Shown: positions 1 to 7,219, counted from the first letter of the stretch. The stretch: DNA of 10,705 bases from an uncultured Clostridia bacterium (GCA_945948775.1 CAMFCK010000009.1:1-10705), one strand, 5' to 3'. A program made the numbers and translations. Notes: generated from the letters alone by a model not told the origin.

Positions 1-70
1 CTATATGCGCCAGCACTCTATCCGGTCCCCAAATATACTGATGCGTAGGATACATTACAATTTTCTGCTC
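1..70 (-). repeat. Direct repeat copy 1 of rhs core segment
   Basis: Bases 1-70 match 1485-1554 at 68 of 70 positions, same orientation. The two differences (positions 56 and 62) are third-codon changes that leave Val and Lys unchanged. Identity stops sharply after base 70. The repeat probably continues beyond base 1, so its true length cannot be seen. Confidence 0.95.
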
Positions 71-109
71 TGGGGTATACCATCCTCCTCTAACCCAACA
101 GTATTCATA
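1..109 (-). pseudogene. Displaced Rhs fragment (orphan tip), runs off the left edge
   Basis: Read on the minus strand, the frame is open from just after a TAG at 110-112 to the window edge (36 codons). Its last 24 or so residues, from EQKIVMYP to RVLAHI, are the same as residues about 1539-1562 of the large Rhs protein in this window. The first dozen residues (YEYCWVRGGWYTP) do not match the main gene. No in-frame start codon with a ribosome site precedes the homologous part; the only in-frame ATG is the internal Met of IVMYP. In Rhs loci, partial cores without a start, placed downstream of a toxin-immunity pair, are displaced tips that can replace the active tip by homologous recombination. 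I infer that the remaining core (about 105 residues) and another toxin domain lie left of the window. It could instead be a plain decayed duplicate. Confidence 0.75.
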
Positions 110-181
110 CTAATAGTGCTTTAAATAGTGTAGCGTCATGTGCCTGTTTGTTTTGCACTTGATTATTACGTCATGTTCATT

Positions 182-607
182 TCAGGGAGCTTCATTTATC
201 ATAACAACCCTCCATTCTTCATTTATCTTTTTTACCTCCCATTCAGATTCAATATCTTCACATTCATGCAAAACTCGGTATTTATCTGAAATCTTTTGAG
301 AATATATAACGCGAATTATCCCATCATTTTCTTCAAGTTCTGCTGTATACTTAATTTTCGATTTTGCTTTTGCTTCAGGATAACGCAAAATATCGTTATA
401 CCTTTGAAAAGGCGTTCCTACTGTTTCTTCATATGGTACTTTTAATTCTAAAATATTTTGCGCATATTCTATAATCGATAAAACTTCCTCATTCATCTGC
501 CGCTGCTTACTAGTTTTTGCCACATTATAATCTATTATTTTATAGCCAACAAAAATTATCAGCACAAACACAACGAATACTACAATGTTTCTTTTTTTAT
601 ATTTCAT
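182..607 (-). CDS. Candidate immunity protein, membrane-anchored, for the Rhs amidase tip
   Basis: A 141-residue protein of no family I can name. It begins with a basic patch (MKYKKRN) and one hydrophobic segment at about residues 8-26, then a mostly charged domain of about 110 residues. That shape predicts a single-pass membrane protein with its bulk outside the cell. The C-terminal part has the strand-rich look of small NTF2-like or lipoprotein-type domains, ending with a W-x-V-K-K-I-N-E-E-W-R-V stretch; that similarity is weak. The start at 607 is supported by AGGAG five bases upstream, which overlaps the rhs stop codon; the gap from rhs is eight bases, so the two are cotranscribed and probably translationally coupled. 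Position directly after a polymorphic toxin is the standard place for immunity genes, and an outward-facing domain suits a wall-acting toxin. The immunity role is inference. Its base composition is clearly more AT-rich than the rhs core. Confidence 0.7.
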   Translation of the reverse strand: MKYKKRNIVVFVVFVLIIFVGYKIIDYNVAKTSKQRQMNEEVLSIIEYAQNILELKVPYEETVGTPFQRYNDILRYPEAKAKSKIKYTAELEENDGIIRVIYSQKISDKYRVLHECEDIESEWEVKKINEEWRVVMINEAP

Positions 608-615
608 AATTTCTC

Positions 616-3600
616 CTATGCGTCATCTCTAATTTTGACAATAACAACTACCTCTGTGCCTTTTACATACTTACCATTTACATAAGATAATACATGAGTC
701 GACAAAGCTTCATCATTCCTGGAGCCTGAATGTGCATTATAATAAATATCTCCATCTCTTATGCTTGTAATAATCGCCGCATGATGAGGAGAATTACCAT
801 CCGCTCCGCAGAAGTATATTAAATCGCCTTCCTGAATCCCCTGATATTCTATCGCGTTTTTCAATCCTACATGCGACCAGATTTGTATTGTTCCACTGGT
901 GTATCCTTTACTCGAATCACTAAATATTTGATATTGATCCAAAGCAACCGTCCATGATCTTGAATACGAACCAATCATTCTGTTATAGACTCCTAAAGCG
1001 ACATTCATATACCAATCATCACTTTGATGCAACAATCCAGCTCGTAAACAATTTGAAACAAAATGCGCACAGTCGCCATTCTTTAAATACACATCTTCTG
1101 TTGCATATGCTCTCTTACTATAATATGTATTGGCATAATTCACCGCCATTTTTCGGTCATACAACCCAGTAGGATCAACAGCGTTAACCGGATTGTTCCC
1201 ACAATACACATACCAGTTATATCCATCCTCTGCCGGGTCTTGCTGGGTAAAACGTCCGGCGGTCGGATCGTAGTATCTCGCTCTTAAATAATAAAGTCCG
1301 GTTGTTTCATCATAGGTCTGTCCGAAATAGGTAAACGGATTATACACCGTTTCTTCCTTCTTTATAAAGTTTCCCCAGACATCATAATCATAGCTGTTCT
1401 TGACATTTCCGGCAGTATCTACCACTTGCACAACATCGCCGTGACCGTTATACAGATAGTAATATGACTGACCTGCCAAAAAGTCTATATGCGCCAGCAC
1501 TCTATCCGGTCCCCAAATATACTGATGCGTAGGATACATAACAATCTTCTGCTCCGAATCTATCGTCGCCCAAATAAGCTCCGCCTCTGCTGTCAGTCTG
1601 CCGTTTTGGTCATAGATACAATATGTCGGCATATCAGAGTTTTCACGCTTTACAAACCTATATCCGCTTGCAGAATAGCCGAACCTTGAAAGTTCTTCGC
1701 CGACATGAGCTGTGGACAGATTATTGTCTAAATCATAACTGTATGCTGCGTTTTCCTCTGCCAGAAAATCAATCTGCTCAAAATTTGCTTTTCTGTTGCC
1801 TCTGCAGTCATACTCATAATAGGAGTCAGCCCCTTTATCACCTGACACACTTGCAATTCTGTTCAGTTTATCATAAGTGAAGGATGTACTGTTTTGCTGA
1901 TTTCCAACCGTTTCATTTATCGAAATGATATTATTGTTTTTATCATATTCATAGCTATAGCCTGACAGTACCGTGCTGCCCTTTGTATTCTGCAGGGTTT
2001 TCAACCTTGAAAGCCCGTCATATGTATATTCAGATTTCAGCACAGTTCCGTCAGAAAGTGGCGGATAGGTCACCGACTTCAGCTTTCCGTCCAGATAAAA
2101 TTCATAGCTTGCATTCGCACTCTCGGAAGTATTTCTTTCACCCTGTGCTACCTGTACTCTTGAAATACGGTTTTTGTTGTATTCATAATAGTTTGCAAGC
2201 GTATACTTCTTCTCATTTACCTCATCTATACAAGAATACTCCGCCGAAGTTACATTTCCGATTTCATCATAGGTATATTTTGCCTCCGGGTAAAAGAACA
2301 CATTTTCTACGCCTGTTGCATAGAAATACTTTGAACTGTCGTTCAAAATCTTTCCTGCAGGTGAATAGTCAATAAACCTTACCTCCGACAAACTTCCGGT
2401 GTACTTGTCTGTTTCAGGGTTATATCGTGCATATGCTTTTATTGTCATTGATGCACCAAACGGTGTGATATATTGATACTGCTCATCCGAAATCGCCGTG
2501 CCAATCTTTGTTATATAGTTTCTGTCTTGTACTCCATCTTCATTAAATTCTGCATACAGAAATTGTCCGTTTTTATCCTTTGCTGCTTCAAGCTGTCCCA
2601 AAGCGTTATATGTATAAATATTACTATTTTCTGCATTATCGGTATCGGACAGTAATTTGCCTTCACCGTCATATTCCCTGCGGTACAGTATACTTTCCTC
2701 TCCGCTTGCGGAGGTAATCGTCTGTTTTGTAACATTTCCGAATATGTCATAGCTGTTTTTTATCACTTCATCATTTGCATTTTTAGAAGTGATGACACGG
2801 TTCATTTTATCGTAGGTACAGCTTACGGTGTAACCGCTGCTGCCTGTATTCCCCTTAGCATCCGTTGTTCCGATTATATTTCCGGCTATATCGTAAACAT
2901 ATTGAACCTCCGAATAGCTTTCGGGATAGCTCTCATACGCTTTTTCGCTTATTACTCTCTGCAGTCGGTCATATTTACATTCCGTGATATTCTGCTTTGC
3001 CGTCCTGTCATCTGCCGGGACAAAGTAAGACATTGCTAAAAATCCCGCCGTATCGCTGTTTTTATTATACTCGGTAATATGATAATTGTCAAACATGTCA
3101 ACTGTTTTGACTGTCCTTCCCAAATCATCGTAATACGCCTTTGTAGTGTTTCCATCCGGGTCGATTGTGGTTTTGATATTATTTACCGTGTCATAAATAT
3201 AGCTTGTTTTAAGGTATGTATAGTTCGTGCCGATCTTATCAAAGGTGTTTTCCTCTATCAGCTCGCCCGTACCGGTGTAATAGTCAATTTCATCTCCGAT
3301 ATAGTAAAGTGAACATTCAGCAAGAGCATCATCAGACGGATTATTTGCCGAAATATCCGATACATCGTAATATTTATCTGTAGTCTGCACCTCCTGCACA
3401 ATAAGTCTGAGCGTTGCATCGGTTATTCCGGCATAATCAGTATGTATTACGTTTCTGTAGCTGATGTTTTTTACCGGCAGAATACTTAGATCTTTTTCGT
3501 TGACGTTGCTGTAAGCCGAATATTTGGGATACACAATTCTTATCGGTCTTGCAAGCTCGTCATATTCATAATATGTTGTATTTCCGTTATTATCCGTTTC

Positions 3601-6168
3601 CGATGCAATCGTACCTAAAAGCATATTGTAGGTATATGTCACAGTTTGTGTCTGCGATATGTCCTCACCCGATATATTTTTACCTGTCACGGTCCTTTTA
3701 ACGGTTGTCGGATAGGCATATCCTGTTGCAGATGTATAGTTTTCCTCTGTAACAGTACTCATCGTTCCATTTGTTACAGTGGTTATTTTCTTTGATATTT
3801 TTCCGTTTCCTGCATATTCATAGCTGTAGTTTGTTGTTGTACCATCTGCCTGTGTAACCTCTTGCAGTCTTTGGTCAGAGTTATAGCGATAATACTCGGT
3901 GCATTTTGTATTCTCGTCCCGATACCACGATTTACTTTTTGCAAAGCCTGTTGTCTCATCATAGGTATAAACAACCGCATGCCTTTTTCTGTTTGTTCCG
4001 ATTACCGTATCATAATCCACCTCAGCGGTAGTAAGGGTGGGACGCCCGAAGGCTCTGTTCTGCCCGGTTTCAAATTCGTTTTGAACATATGAATCATATG
4101 AGTATTCGCTATCGTTTGAATAGGTAATCTTTGTCCGGACGGGGCGCTTGAATAAATATCCAACCACTTCACTGTTTCTGCTAAGCTGTGAACCTTCCGG
4201 TTCGGTATATGTTTCATATGTATATTTTAGAAGCGCCGCTCCGTCTGTTTTATAATAGTCGCGCGACACCTGTGACTTACTGTGTATTTCCCTTGTGCCG
4301 CAAACCTTTCTGCCCTCCTCGGCAGCTGCAATTGAGCAGTTTCTCGGATACCCTGTGTAGTCGTTAGTATATCTATATTGAATACGATTTTTTAAATATG
4401 TTTCATCTATCGTATTATTACTGTCTATCGTAAGTTCATAATCTCCGCGCTCTGTTATTCTGTACGCCTCACTGACGCCGCTGTGTCCGAGATTTCTTGT
4501 TATAATGTCATATTCATAATACGTATCGGAATGCGGTCTTACGATATTGCCGAGCAAATAAACAAGATTATTTCTTGCTCCGCTTGTGTTAATAACAAAT
4601 CCGGAGTCAAGCTTTTTATCAGCAAATGTAAACTTCACAGGATAAGCATATTTCCGCCCGTTTCCCCCTACCATGGGGTAGTAGCTCGTTGTTTCACCCA
4701 TTGTATTTGTGACGGATACCAAAACCGGTTCGGTTGAAAGTGTTTCTCCGTCCTGCAACACTTCAACCATTTTCTTTTCATATGACAGCGTCAGTTCTTT
4801 TCCGGTTTCCATTGTCGATGTTATTGTAAGAGTCAGTGTTTCGTAATCTCCCGGCTCGCTGTATGTAAATTTCCCTTTTCTTCCTACGCTGTCGGTTATG
4901 GAAGAAATCAACGGACTATTGTTTGCACCGTAGAAGTTCTTATTTGTATAGTTAAAGGTTATCTTGTTTCCAAACCTGTCAAGAATAGTCAAAAGCTCAC
5001 CGCGTGTGCCGAAATAGTATTTCTTTGAATCGGCATCGGTTACGATATAGTCAATTCTGCCGGAGGAGCTAATAGCCGAATCGTAATCGAAGTAGTCTTC
5101 AAAGATAATATCCTTGCCTATATGATTTGCAAAGGAATACTCTCCGTTCCCGTTATATTCTACCTCTATAACATTTCCCTTGCCATCATGATAATAAAGT
5201 CCCTTTGGAACTTCAGTCGCATCCGCATAGTTATTCTTTATTATCTGAACAGATGGAAATCCCCATGACCAGCCTGCACCGAGGTTATTTCTCGTTCTTT
5301 GGTAGCTTGACGATGTGATTTCAGAGGTGTAATAGTACGGGACATAAACCTCATCCCCCTCATTACAATCGCGTATTGTTGCATTATATATAAAGTTTCC
5401 ATTGTTTGTGTCGCGGCTTTCAATTTCTTCTTTTCTTAATTCAGCCTCAGACCTTTGGGCATAAGGATATCTGTATTCGCTTGTTTGTCCCGTTTCACAG
5501 TCATATACTGATTCGACCACAACATACGAATCCTCCGGCATAGTAAATGTTATAGCGTCATTATTGAGTTTTGATGTCTTTGTATATAGCTCCGCCTCTG
5601 CCAGACTGTAGTATCTTTCGAGACGAAGATCCAGCCCATCGACTCCCGGCAAAACCAGATCCGTTTCGGTTACAATCAGATTTCCCGTCAGCGGATCGAT
5701 ATATTCCTCCCCGATATCATCTCCGACAAAGCTTGTTCTTCCGGCTTGGTTCTGCAGTGCAAAAGAGTCCTTACCGTTGATATTGTTCAATCGGTACTGT
5801 GTATCACCCGCCGCTGATGCAGATCTGAGTACAGGACTTTGCGACGCTGTTCTGCCCACAATTCCGTCAGACGCCTCTGTATCCTCACGGGATATGTCAA
5901 TGGCACCCTCATCTGCCAATATTTCAGGCAATACAGCGCTGGTATATTCCGTATAATTTACTGCATTTGCCTGCGTATTTCGCATAACCTGTGCTTCTTG
6001 CGGAACTTCTTCCGCTATATCTATACTCGGAAGATTTGCATTTAAAACATCATATGAGAAATCTGTGTTGTATTCTTCTGTCAGTATAACATCCGGCTTT
6101 TCCGCCAGTGCTGTAAGCGGTGCAAAAATCATAGAAACGGTTAAAAGTATTGATATGAATTTTTTCAT
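616..6168 (-). CDS. Secreted Rhs/YD-repeat polymorphic toxin with C-terminal amidase-like tip
   Basis: An 1850-residue Rhs protein. A Sec signal peptide (MKKFISILLTVSMIFAPLTALA, likely cut after ALA, about residue 22) is followed by a low-complexity linker, then the typical Rhs N-terminal block around residues 155-190 (DPLTGNLIVTETDLVLPG, GLDLRLERYYS) and GAGWSWGFP. From about residue 385 come YD-type repeats (for example YYEYDELARPIRI, FTYDKLNRIASV), which in known structures form a hollow beta-barrel shell around the toxin. The RHS core lies at about 1567-1668 (RARYYDPTAGRF, NPVNAVDPTG). The paired aspartates D1644 and D1665 correspond to the self-cleavage motif of Rhs proteins, so release of the tip near L1669 is expected. 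The start ATG overlaps the preceding stop (TAATG) and has AGGTGA six bases upstream. No LPXTG anchor is visible. No frameshift is seen, so the gene looks intact. Confidence 0.93.
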   Translation of the reverse strand: MKKFISILLTVSMIFAPLTALAEKPDVILTEEYNTDFSYDVLNANLPSIDIAEEVPQEAQVMRNTQANAVNYTEYTSAVLPEILADEGAIDISREDTEASDGIVGRTASQSPVLRSASAAGDTQYRLNNINGKDSFALQNQAGRTSFVGDDIGEEYIDPLTGNLIVTETDLVLPGVDGLDLRLERYYSLAEAELYTKTSKLNNDAITFTMPEDSYVVVESVYDCETGQTSEYRYPYAQRSEAELRKEEIESRDTNNGNFIYNATIRDCNEGDEVYVPYYYTSEITSSSYQRTRNNLGAGWSWGFPSVQIIKNNYADATEVPKGLYYHDGKGNVIEVEYNGNGEYSFANHIGKDIIFEDYFDYDSAISSSGRIDYIVTDADSKKYYFGTRGELLTILDRFGNKITFNYTNKNFYGANNSPLISSITDSVGRKGKFTYSEPGDYETLTLTITSTMETGKELTLSYEKKMVEVLQDGETLSTEPVLVSVTNTMGETTSYYPMVGGNGRKYAYPVKFTFADKKLDSGFVINTSGARNNLVYLLGNIVRPHSDTYYEYDIITRNLGHSGVSEAYRITERGDYELTIDSNNTIDETYLKNRIQYRYTNDYTGYPRNCSIAAAEEGRKVCGTREIHSKSQVSRDYYKTDGAALLKYTYETYTEPEGSQLSRNSEVVGYLFKRPVRTKITYSNDSEYSYDSYVQNEFETGQNRAFGRPTLTTAEVDYDTVIGTNRKRHAVVYTYDETTGFAKSKSWYRDENTKCTEYYRYNSDQRLQEVTQADGTTTNYSYEYAGNGKISKKITTVTNGTMSTVTEENYTSATGYAYPTTVKRTVTGKNISGEDISQTQTVTYTYNMLLGTIASETDNNGNTTYYEYDELARPIRIVYPKYSAYSNVNEKDLSILPVKNISYRNVIHTDYAGITDATLRLIVQEVQTTDKYYDVSDISANNPSDDALAECSLYYIGDEIDYYTGTGELIEENTFDKIGTNYTYLKTSYIYDTVNNIKTTIDPDGNTTKAYYDDLGRTVKTVDMFDNYHITEYNKNSDTAGFLAMSYFVPADDRTAKQNITECKYDRLQRVISEKAYESYPESYSEVQYVYDIAGNIIGTTDAKGNTGSSGYTVSCTYDKMNRVITSKNANDEVIKNSYDIFGNVTKQTITSASGEESILYRREYDGEGKLLSDTDNAENSNIYTYNALGQLEAAKDKNGQFLYAEFNEDGVQDRNYITKIGTAISDEQYQYITPFGASMTIKAYARYNPETDKYTGSLSEVRFIDYSPAGKILNDSSKYFYATGVENVFFYPEAKYTYDEIGNVTSAEYSCIDEVNEKKYTLANYYEYNKNRISRVQVAQGERNTSESANASYEFYLDGKLKSVTYPPLSDGTVLKSEYTYDGLSRLKTLQNTKGSTVLSGYSYEYDKNNNIISINETVGNQQNSTSFTYDKLNRIASVSGDKGADSYYEYDCRGNRKANFEQIDFLAEENAAYSYDLDNNLSTAHVGEELSRFGYSASGYRFVKRENSDMPTYCIYDQNGRLTAEAELIWATIDSEQKIVMYPTHQYIWGPDRVLAHIDFLAGQSYYYLYNGHGDVVQVVDTAGNVKNSYDYDVWGNFIKKEETVYNPFTYFGQTYDETTGLYYLRARYYDPTAGRFTQQDPAEDGYNWYVYCGNNPVNAVDPTGLYDRKMAVNYANTYYSKRAYATEDVYLKNGDCAHFVSNCLRAGLLHQSDDWYMNVALGVYNRMIGSYSRSWTVALDQYQIFSDSSKGYTSGTIQIWSHVGLKNAIEYQGIQEGDLIYFCGADGNSPHHAAIITSIRDGDIYYNAHSGSRNDEALSTHVLSYVNGKYVKGTEVVVIVKIRDDA
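619..1164 (-). other. Variable C-terminal toxin tip, Amidase_6-like domain
   Basis: Residues about 1669-1850 of the Rhs protein, after DPTG. The order of landmarks matches the putative amidase domain (Amidase_6, papain/NlpC-P60-like fold): AVNYANTYY, then NGDCAHFVSNCL with the candidate nucleophile C1700, SWTVALDQY, EGDLIYF, PHHAAIITSI with candidate catalytic H1796, and IYYNAHSGS with H1813 and N1811 as possible third polar residues. Family members are thought to cleave amide bonds; a peptidoglycan substrate is plausible for a secreted Rhs effector but is not shown by the sequence. The tip is more AT-rich than the core it is fused to, as expected of an exchanged module. Domain call is fairly firm; the role as antibacterial toxin is inferred from architecture. 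Confidence 0.8.
1165..3980 (-). other. YD-repeat shell and RHS-associated core of the Rhs protein
   Basis: Residues about 730-1668. Successive degenerate units carry the pattern G-x-x-x-x-Y-x-Y-D-x-x-x-R-x-x or close variants (VQYVYDIAGNIIGTTD, YTYDGLSRLKTL, YSYDLDNNLSTA). The repetition is at protein level; at DNA level the units have diverged and do not form a simple tandem repeat. The final hundred residues form the strongly conserved core, including YNGHGDVVQVVD, DYDVWGN, GLYYLRARYYDP and NWYVYCGNNPVN. The core spells DPAE, 17 residues, DPTG, a variant of the DPxG-18-DPxG motif of Rhs proteins. Confidence 0.9.
1485..1554 (-). repeat. Direct repeat copy 2, inside the intact rhs gene
   Basis: Encodes residues about 1539-1562 of the Rhs protein and is the partner of bases 1-70 (68 of 70 identical). 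It lies about 320 bases before the core-tip junction, so recombination between the copies would carry the rest of the core and the tip with it. Confidence 0.95.
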
Positions 6169-7034
6169 TACTGCTCACCTTCTACCGTTTTGGTCAGTAA
6201 ATTCCCCATATTATCATAAGTAAAAAATATTGACTTATTGTTTGCTTTGTCTATCTGTAAAAGCCGATTATCAGCATCATAGTAATATGCATTAACTCCA
6301 TCTGTCTGATTAAAGTCAATCACCGTTTTCACCGGAAGCATACCGCTTGTGCTGTTCCAGAACATCAGCTTTGCGCTGCTTTCGTTCTCTGCGTCAAAAC
6401 GATAGAGCATGAGCGCATTGCCGCTCGCTCCCGGCTCTACGGTGATTTCTGTTTGTTTTACCTGATACAATCTTTTTTCTGCCGTATATGTTGCTAAAAC
6501 GACGCATAGGCTTCTTTCATCCTCCGAATTATTCTCCGCGCTGAATATACATTCCATATCCGCATTGTCAATGATCCTAAGACCTTTTTCTCCGACATTA
6601 ACACCATTTATTTTTATCTGTGAAGAGATTTCAAGACCGCCGCTTACATTTAGGCTGCTGCCGGAAACTCTTCGCAGATTTTTTTCGGATATATTCATAC
6701 GCTCCGCTACATTTTCGATTGCCGATGATGGTGTTATGTAAAACACCTCATTGCTGTCCCATTCCAGAATAATAGCTAAGCCGATGGTTGAGAAATCTAT
6801 ACTGCTCCACACACCTTCCTCATATCCACCAAGCGGTCCGGAATACACCGTCGTACTTGTTTCTCCAACCCTTTTTACAACATTAACCGGCAATTCTGAA
6901 TTACCGGTATTTTGTGACAGTTCTGTCGAAACGTCCCTCACCTGTGTTTTCGTATCAATGTCGCCGGCATAAGCTGTAATAGCCATCATTTCAATCGCCA
7001 GCAATGCTGACATTATCTTTTGTATTTTTTTCAT
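6168..7034 (-). CDS. Secreted protein with beta-sandwich-like region and a terminal YD repeat
   Basis: A 288-residue protein with a Sec signal peptide (KKIQKIMSALLAIEMMAITAYA, likely cut after AYA). The middle region ends with ALMLYRF...AKLMFWNSTSGMLPV, resembling a repeated motif (L-W-D-S-L-x-x-M-x-P-L) that I know from surface proteins of Clostridia; this is a similarity judged by eye. The last 40 residues (NAYYYDADNRLLQIDK, FFTYDNMGNLLTKTV) form about one and a half YD repeats. I chose the ATG at 7034 because AAGGAG lies seven bases upstream; another in-frame ATG at 7040 is too close to that site, and a TTG farther upstream at 7100 lies inside the terminator hairpin. The stop overlaps the next start by one base (TAATG), so translation is coupled to the Rhs protein. 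It may be a partner or plug for the Rhs shell, or a split-off N-terminal piece; function unknown. Confidence 0.85.
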   Translation of the reverse strand: MKKIQKIMSALLAIEMMAITAYAGDIDTKTQVRDVSTELSQNTGNSELPVNVVKRVGETSTTVYSGPLGGYEEGVWSSIDFSTIGLAIILEWDSNEVFYITPSSAIENVAERMNISEKNLRRVSGSSLNVSGGLEISSQIKINGVNVGEKGLRIIDNADMECIFSAENNSEDERSLCVVLATYTAEKRLYQVKQTEITVEPGASGNALMLYRFDAENESSAKLMFWNSTSGMLPVKTVIDFNQTDGVNAYYYDADNRLLQIDKANNKSIFFTYDNMGNLLTKTVEGEQ

Positions 7035-7041
7035 ATTCATT

Positions 7042-7047
7042 CTCCTT
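7042..7047 (-). promoter_or_regulatory. Ribosome-binding site deciding the start at 7034
   Basis: AAGGAG with seven bases before ATG at 7034. It sits too close (one base) to the ATG at 7040 for efficient use, which favours the shorter protein starting MKKIQK. Confidence 0.8.
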
Positions 7048-7050
7048 GTA

Positions 7051-7074
7051 TTTTTTGTTTGCACAAACAAAAAA
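7051..7074 (-). promoter_or_regulatory. AU-rich palindrome directly before the ribosome site
   Basis: Two perfect 11-base arms (TTTTTTGTTTG and CAAACAAAAAA) around a two-base centre. It begins within the U-run of the terminator at 7069-7129 and ends three bases before the AAGGAG of the next gene. In RNA its A-run could pair with the terminator's U-run; in DNA it could be an operator. Only the symmetry is certain. Confidence 0.5.
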
Positions 7075-7129
7075 AAGAGGACAAAACCAAAGACTTGCAA
7101 AATACTTTACAAGCTCCGATCTTGTCCTC
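7069..7129 (-). terminator. Intrinsic terminator (probable attenuator) in the leader of the Rhs operon
   Basis: On the minus strand GAGGACAAGA pairs with TTTTGTCCTC (ten pairs, one G-U) at 7120-7129 and 7077-7086. Within the loop CTTGTAAA pairs with TTTGCAAG around a GTAT tetraloop. Eight T residues follow at once (7076-7069). It lies downstream of the promoter at 7191-7219 and upstream of the structural genes, so it must be read through for the Rhs operon to be expressed. The first stem base coincides with the last codon positions of the leader ORF, which is the geometry of ribosome-mediated attenuation. It would also stop readthrough from the conjugation operon upstream. Confidence 0.85.
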
Positions 7130-7148
7130 ATGATACTCTTAACTCCAT
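7128..7148 (-). CDS. Six-codon leader peptide MELRVS before the terminator
   Basis: ATG at 7148 preceded by GGAGG five bases upstream, a better ribosome site than that of most full genes here. The frame closes after six codons with TGA at 7130-7128, and that stop overlaps both the 5' arm of the terminator and an ATG (ATGA) that opens a second frame. Such short ORFs with strong sites before a terminator are typical of attenuators controlled by ribosome movement or stalling. Expression of the peptide itself is not proven. Confidence 0.6.
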   Translation of the reverse strand: MELRVS

Positions 7149-7190
7149 AAATACCTCCATTTTAATATTGTACAATTTTCTTACAGTAAA

Positions 7191-7219
7191 ATTATACCAT
7201 ATATCTCATTTAAAATCAA
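7191..7219 (-). promoter_or_regulatory. Sigma-A-type promoter of the Rhs operon
   Basis: TTGATT at 7219-7214, a 17-base spacer and TATAAT at 7196-7191, all on the minus strand; an AT-rich spacer ends in TGG. Transcription should start near 7184, giving an untranslated leader of about 150 bases before the first structural gene. It lies just after the end of the conjugation-operon genes, so the Rhs operon has its own start. Confidence 0.8.

Larger units (their letters stand above)
6991..7131 (-). other. Possible second upstream ORF running through the terminator
   Basis: Opens with the ATG of the ATGA overlap at 7131 and runs 46 codons, through both arms of the hairpin, the palindrome and past the start of the secreted protein in another frame, ending with TGA at 6993-6991. 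It begins MRTRSELVKYFASLWF and includes a hydrophobic CPLFFVCA stretch. There is no good ribosome site of its own, so it would depend on reinitiation after the leader peptide. Ribosomes on it would block the hairpin. It could equally be a chance open frame. Confidence 0.3.

Noticed and set aside
1..70. The 70-base duplication as an insertion-sequence end or attachment site
   Set aside because: It is coding rhs core in the same frame with silent differences, and no transposase, terminal inverted repeat or integrase gene is present.
134..176. Two copies of CGTCATGT (134-141 and 169-176) between the immunity gene and the displaced tip
   Set aside because: Eight-base repeats in a short AT-rich spacer are expected by chance; there is no flanking symmetry or mobile-element end.
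1165..3980. YD-repeat region as a CRISPR-like or tandem DNA repeat
   Set aside because: The repetition is in the protein and is degenerate at DNA level, with no constant repeat or spacer length.
954..5780. Many open frames of 60-130 codons on the plus strand opposite the rhs gene
   Set aside because: They overlap an intact 1850-residue gene, lack ribosome sites, and show odd compositions (His-, Ser- and Cys-rich) expected of antisense reading of YD-repeat codons.
6168..7100. Longer start (TTG at 7100) for the YD-tailed secreted protein
   Set aside because: The added residues are encoded by the terminator hairpin and its U-run, and a good ribosome site with a signal peptide follows at 7034.
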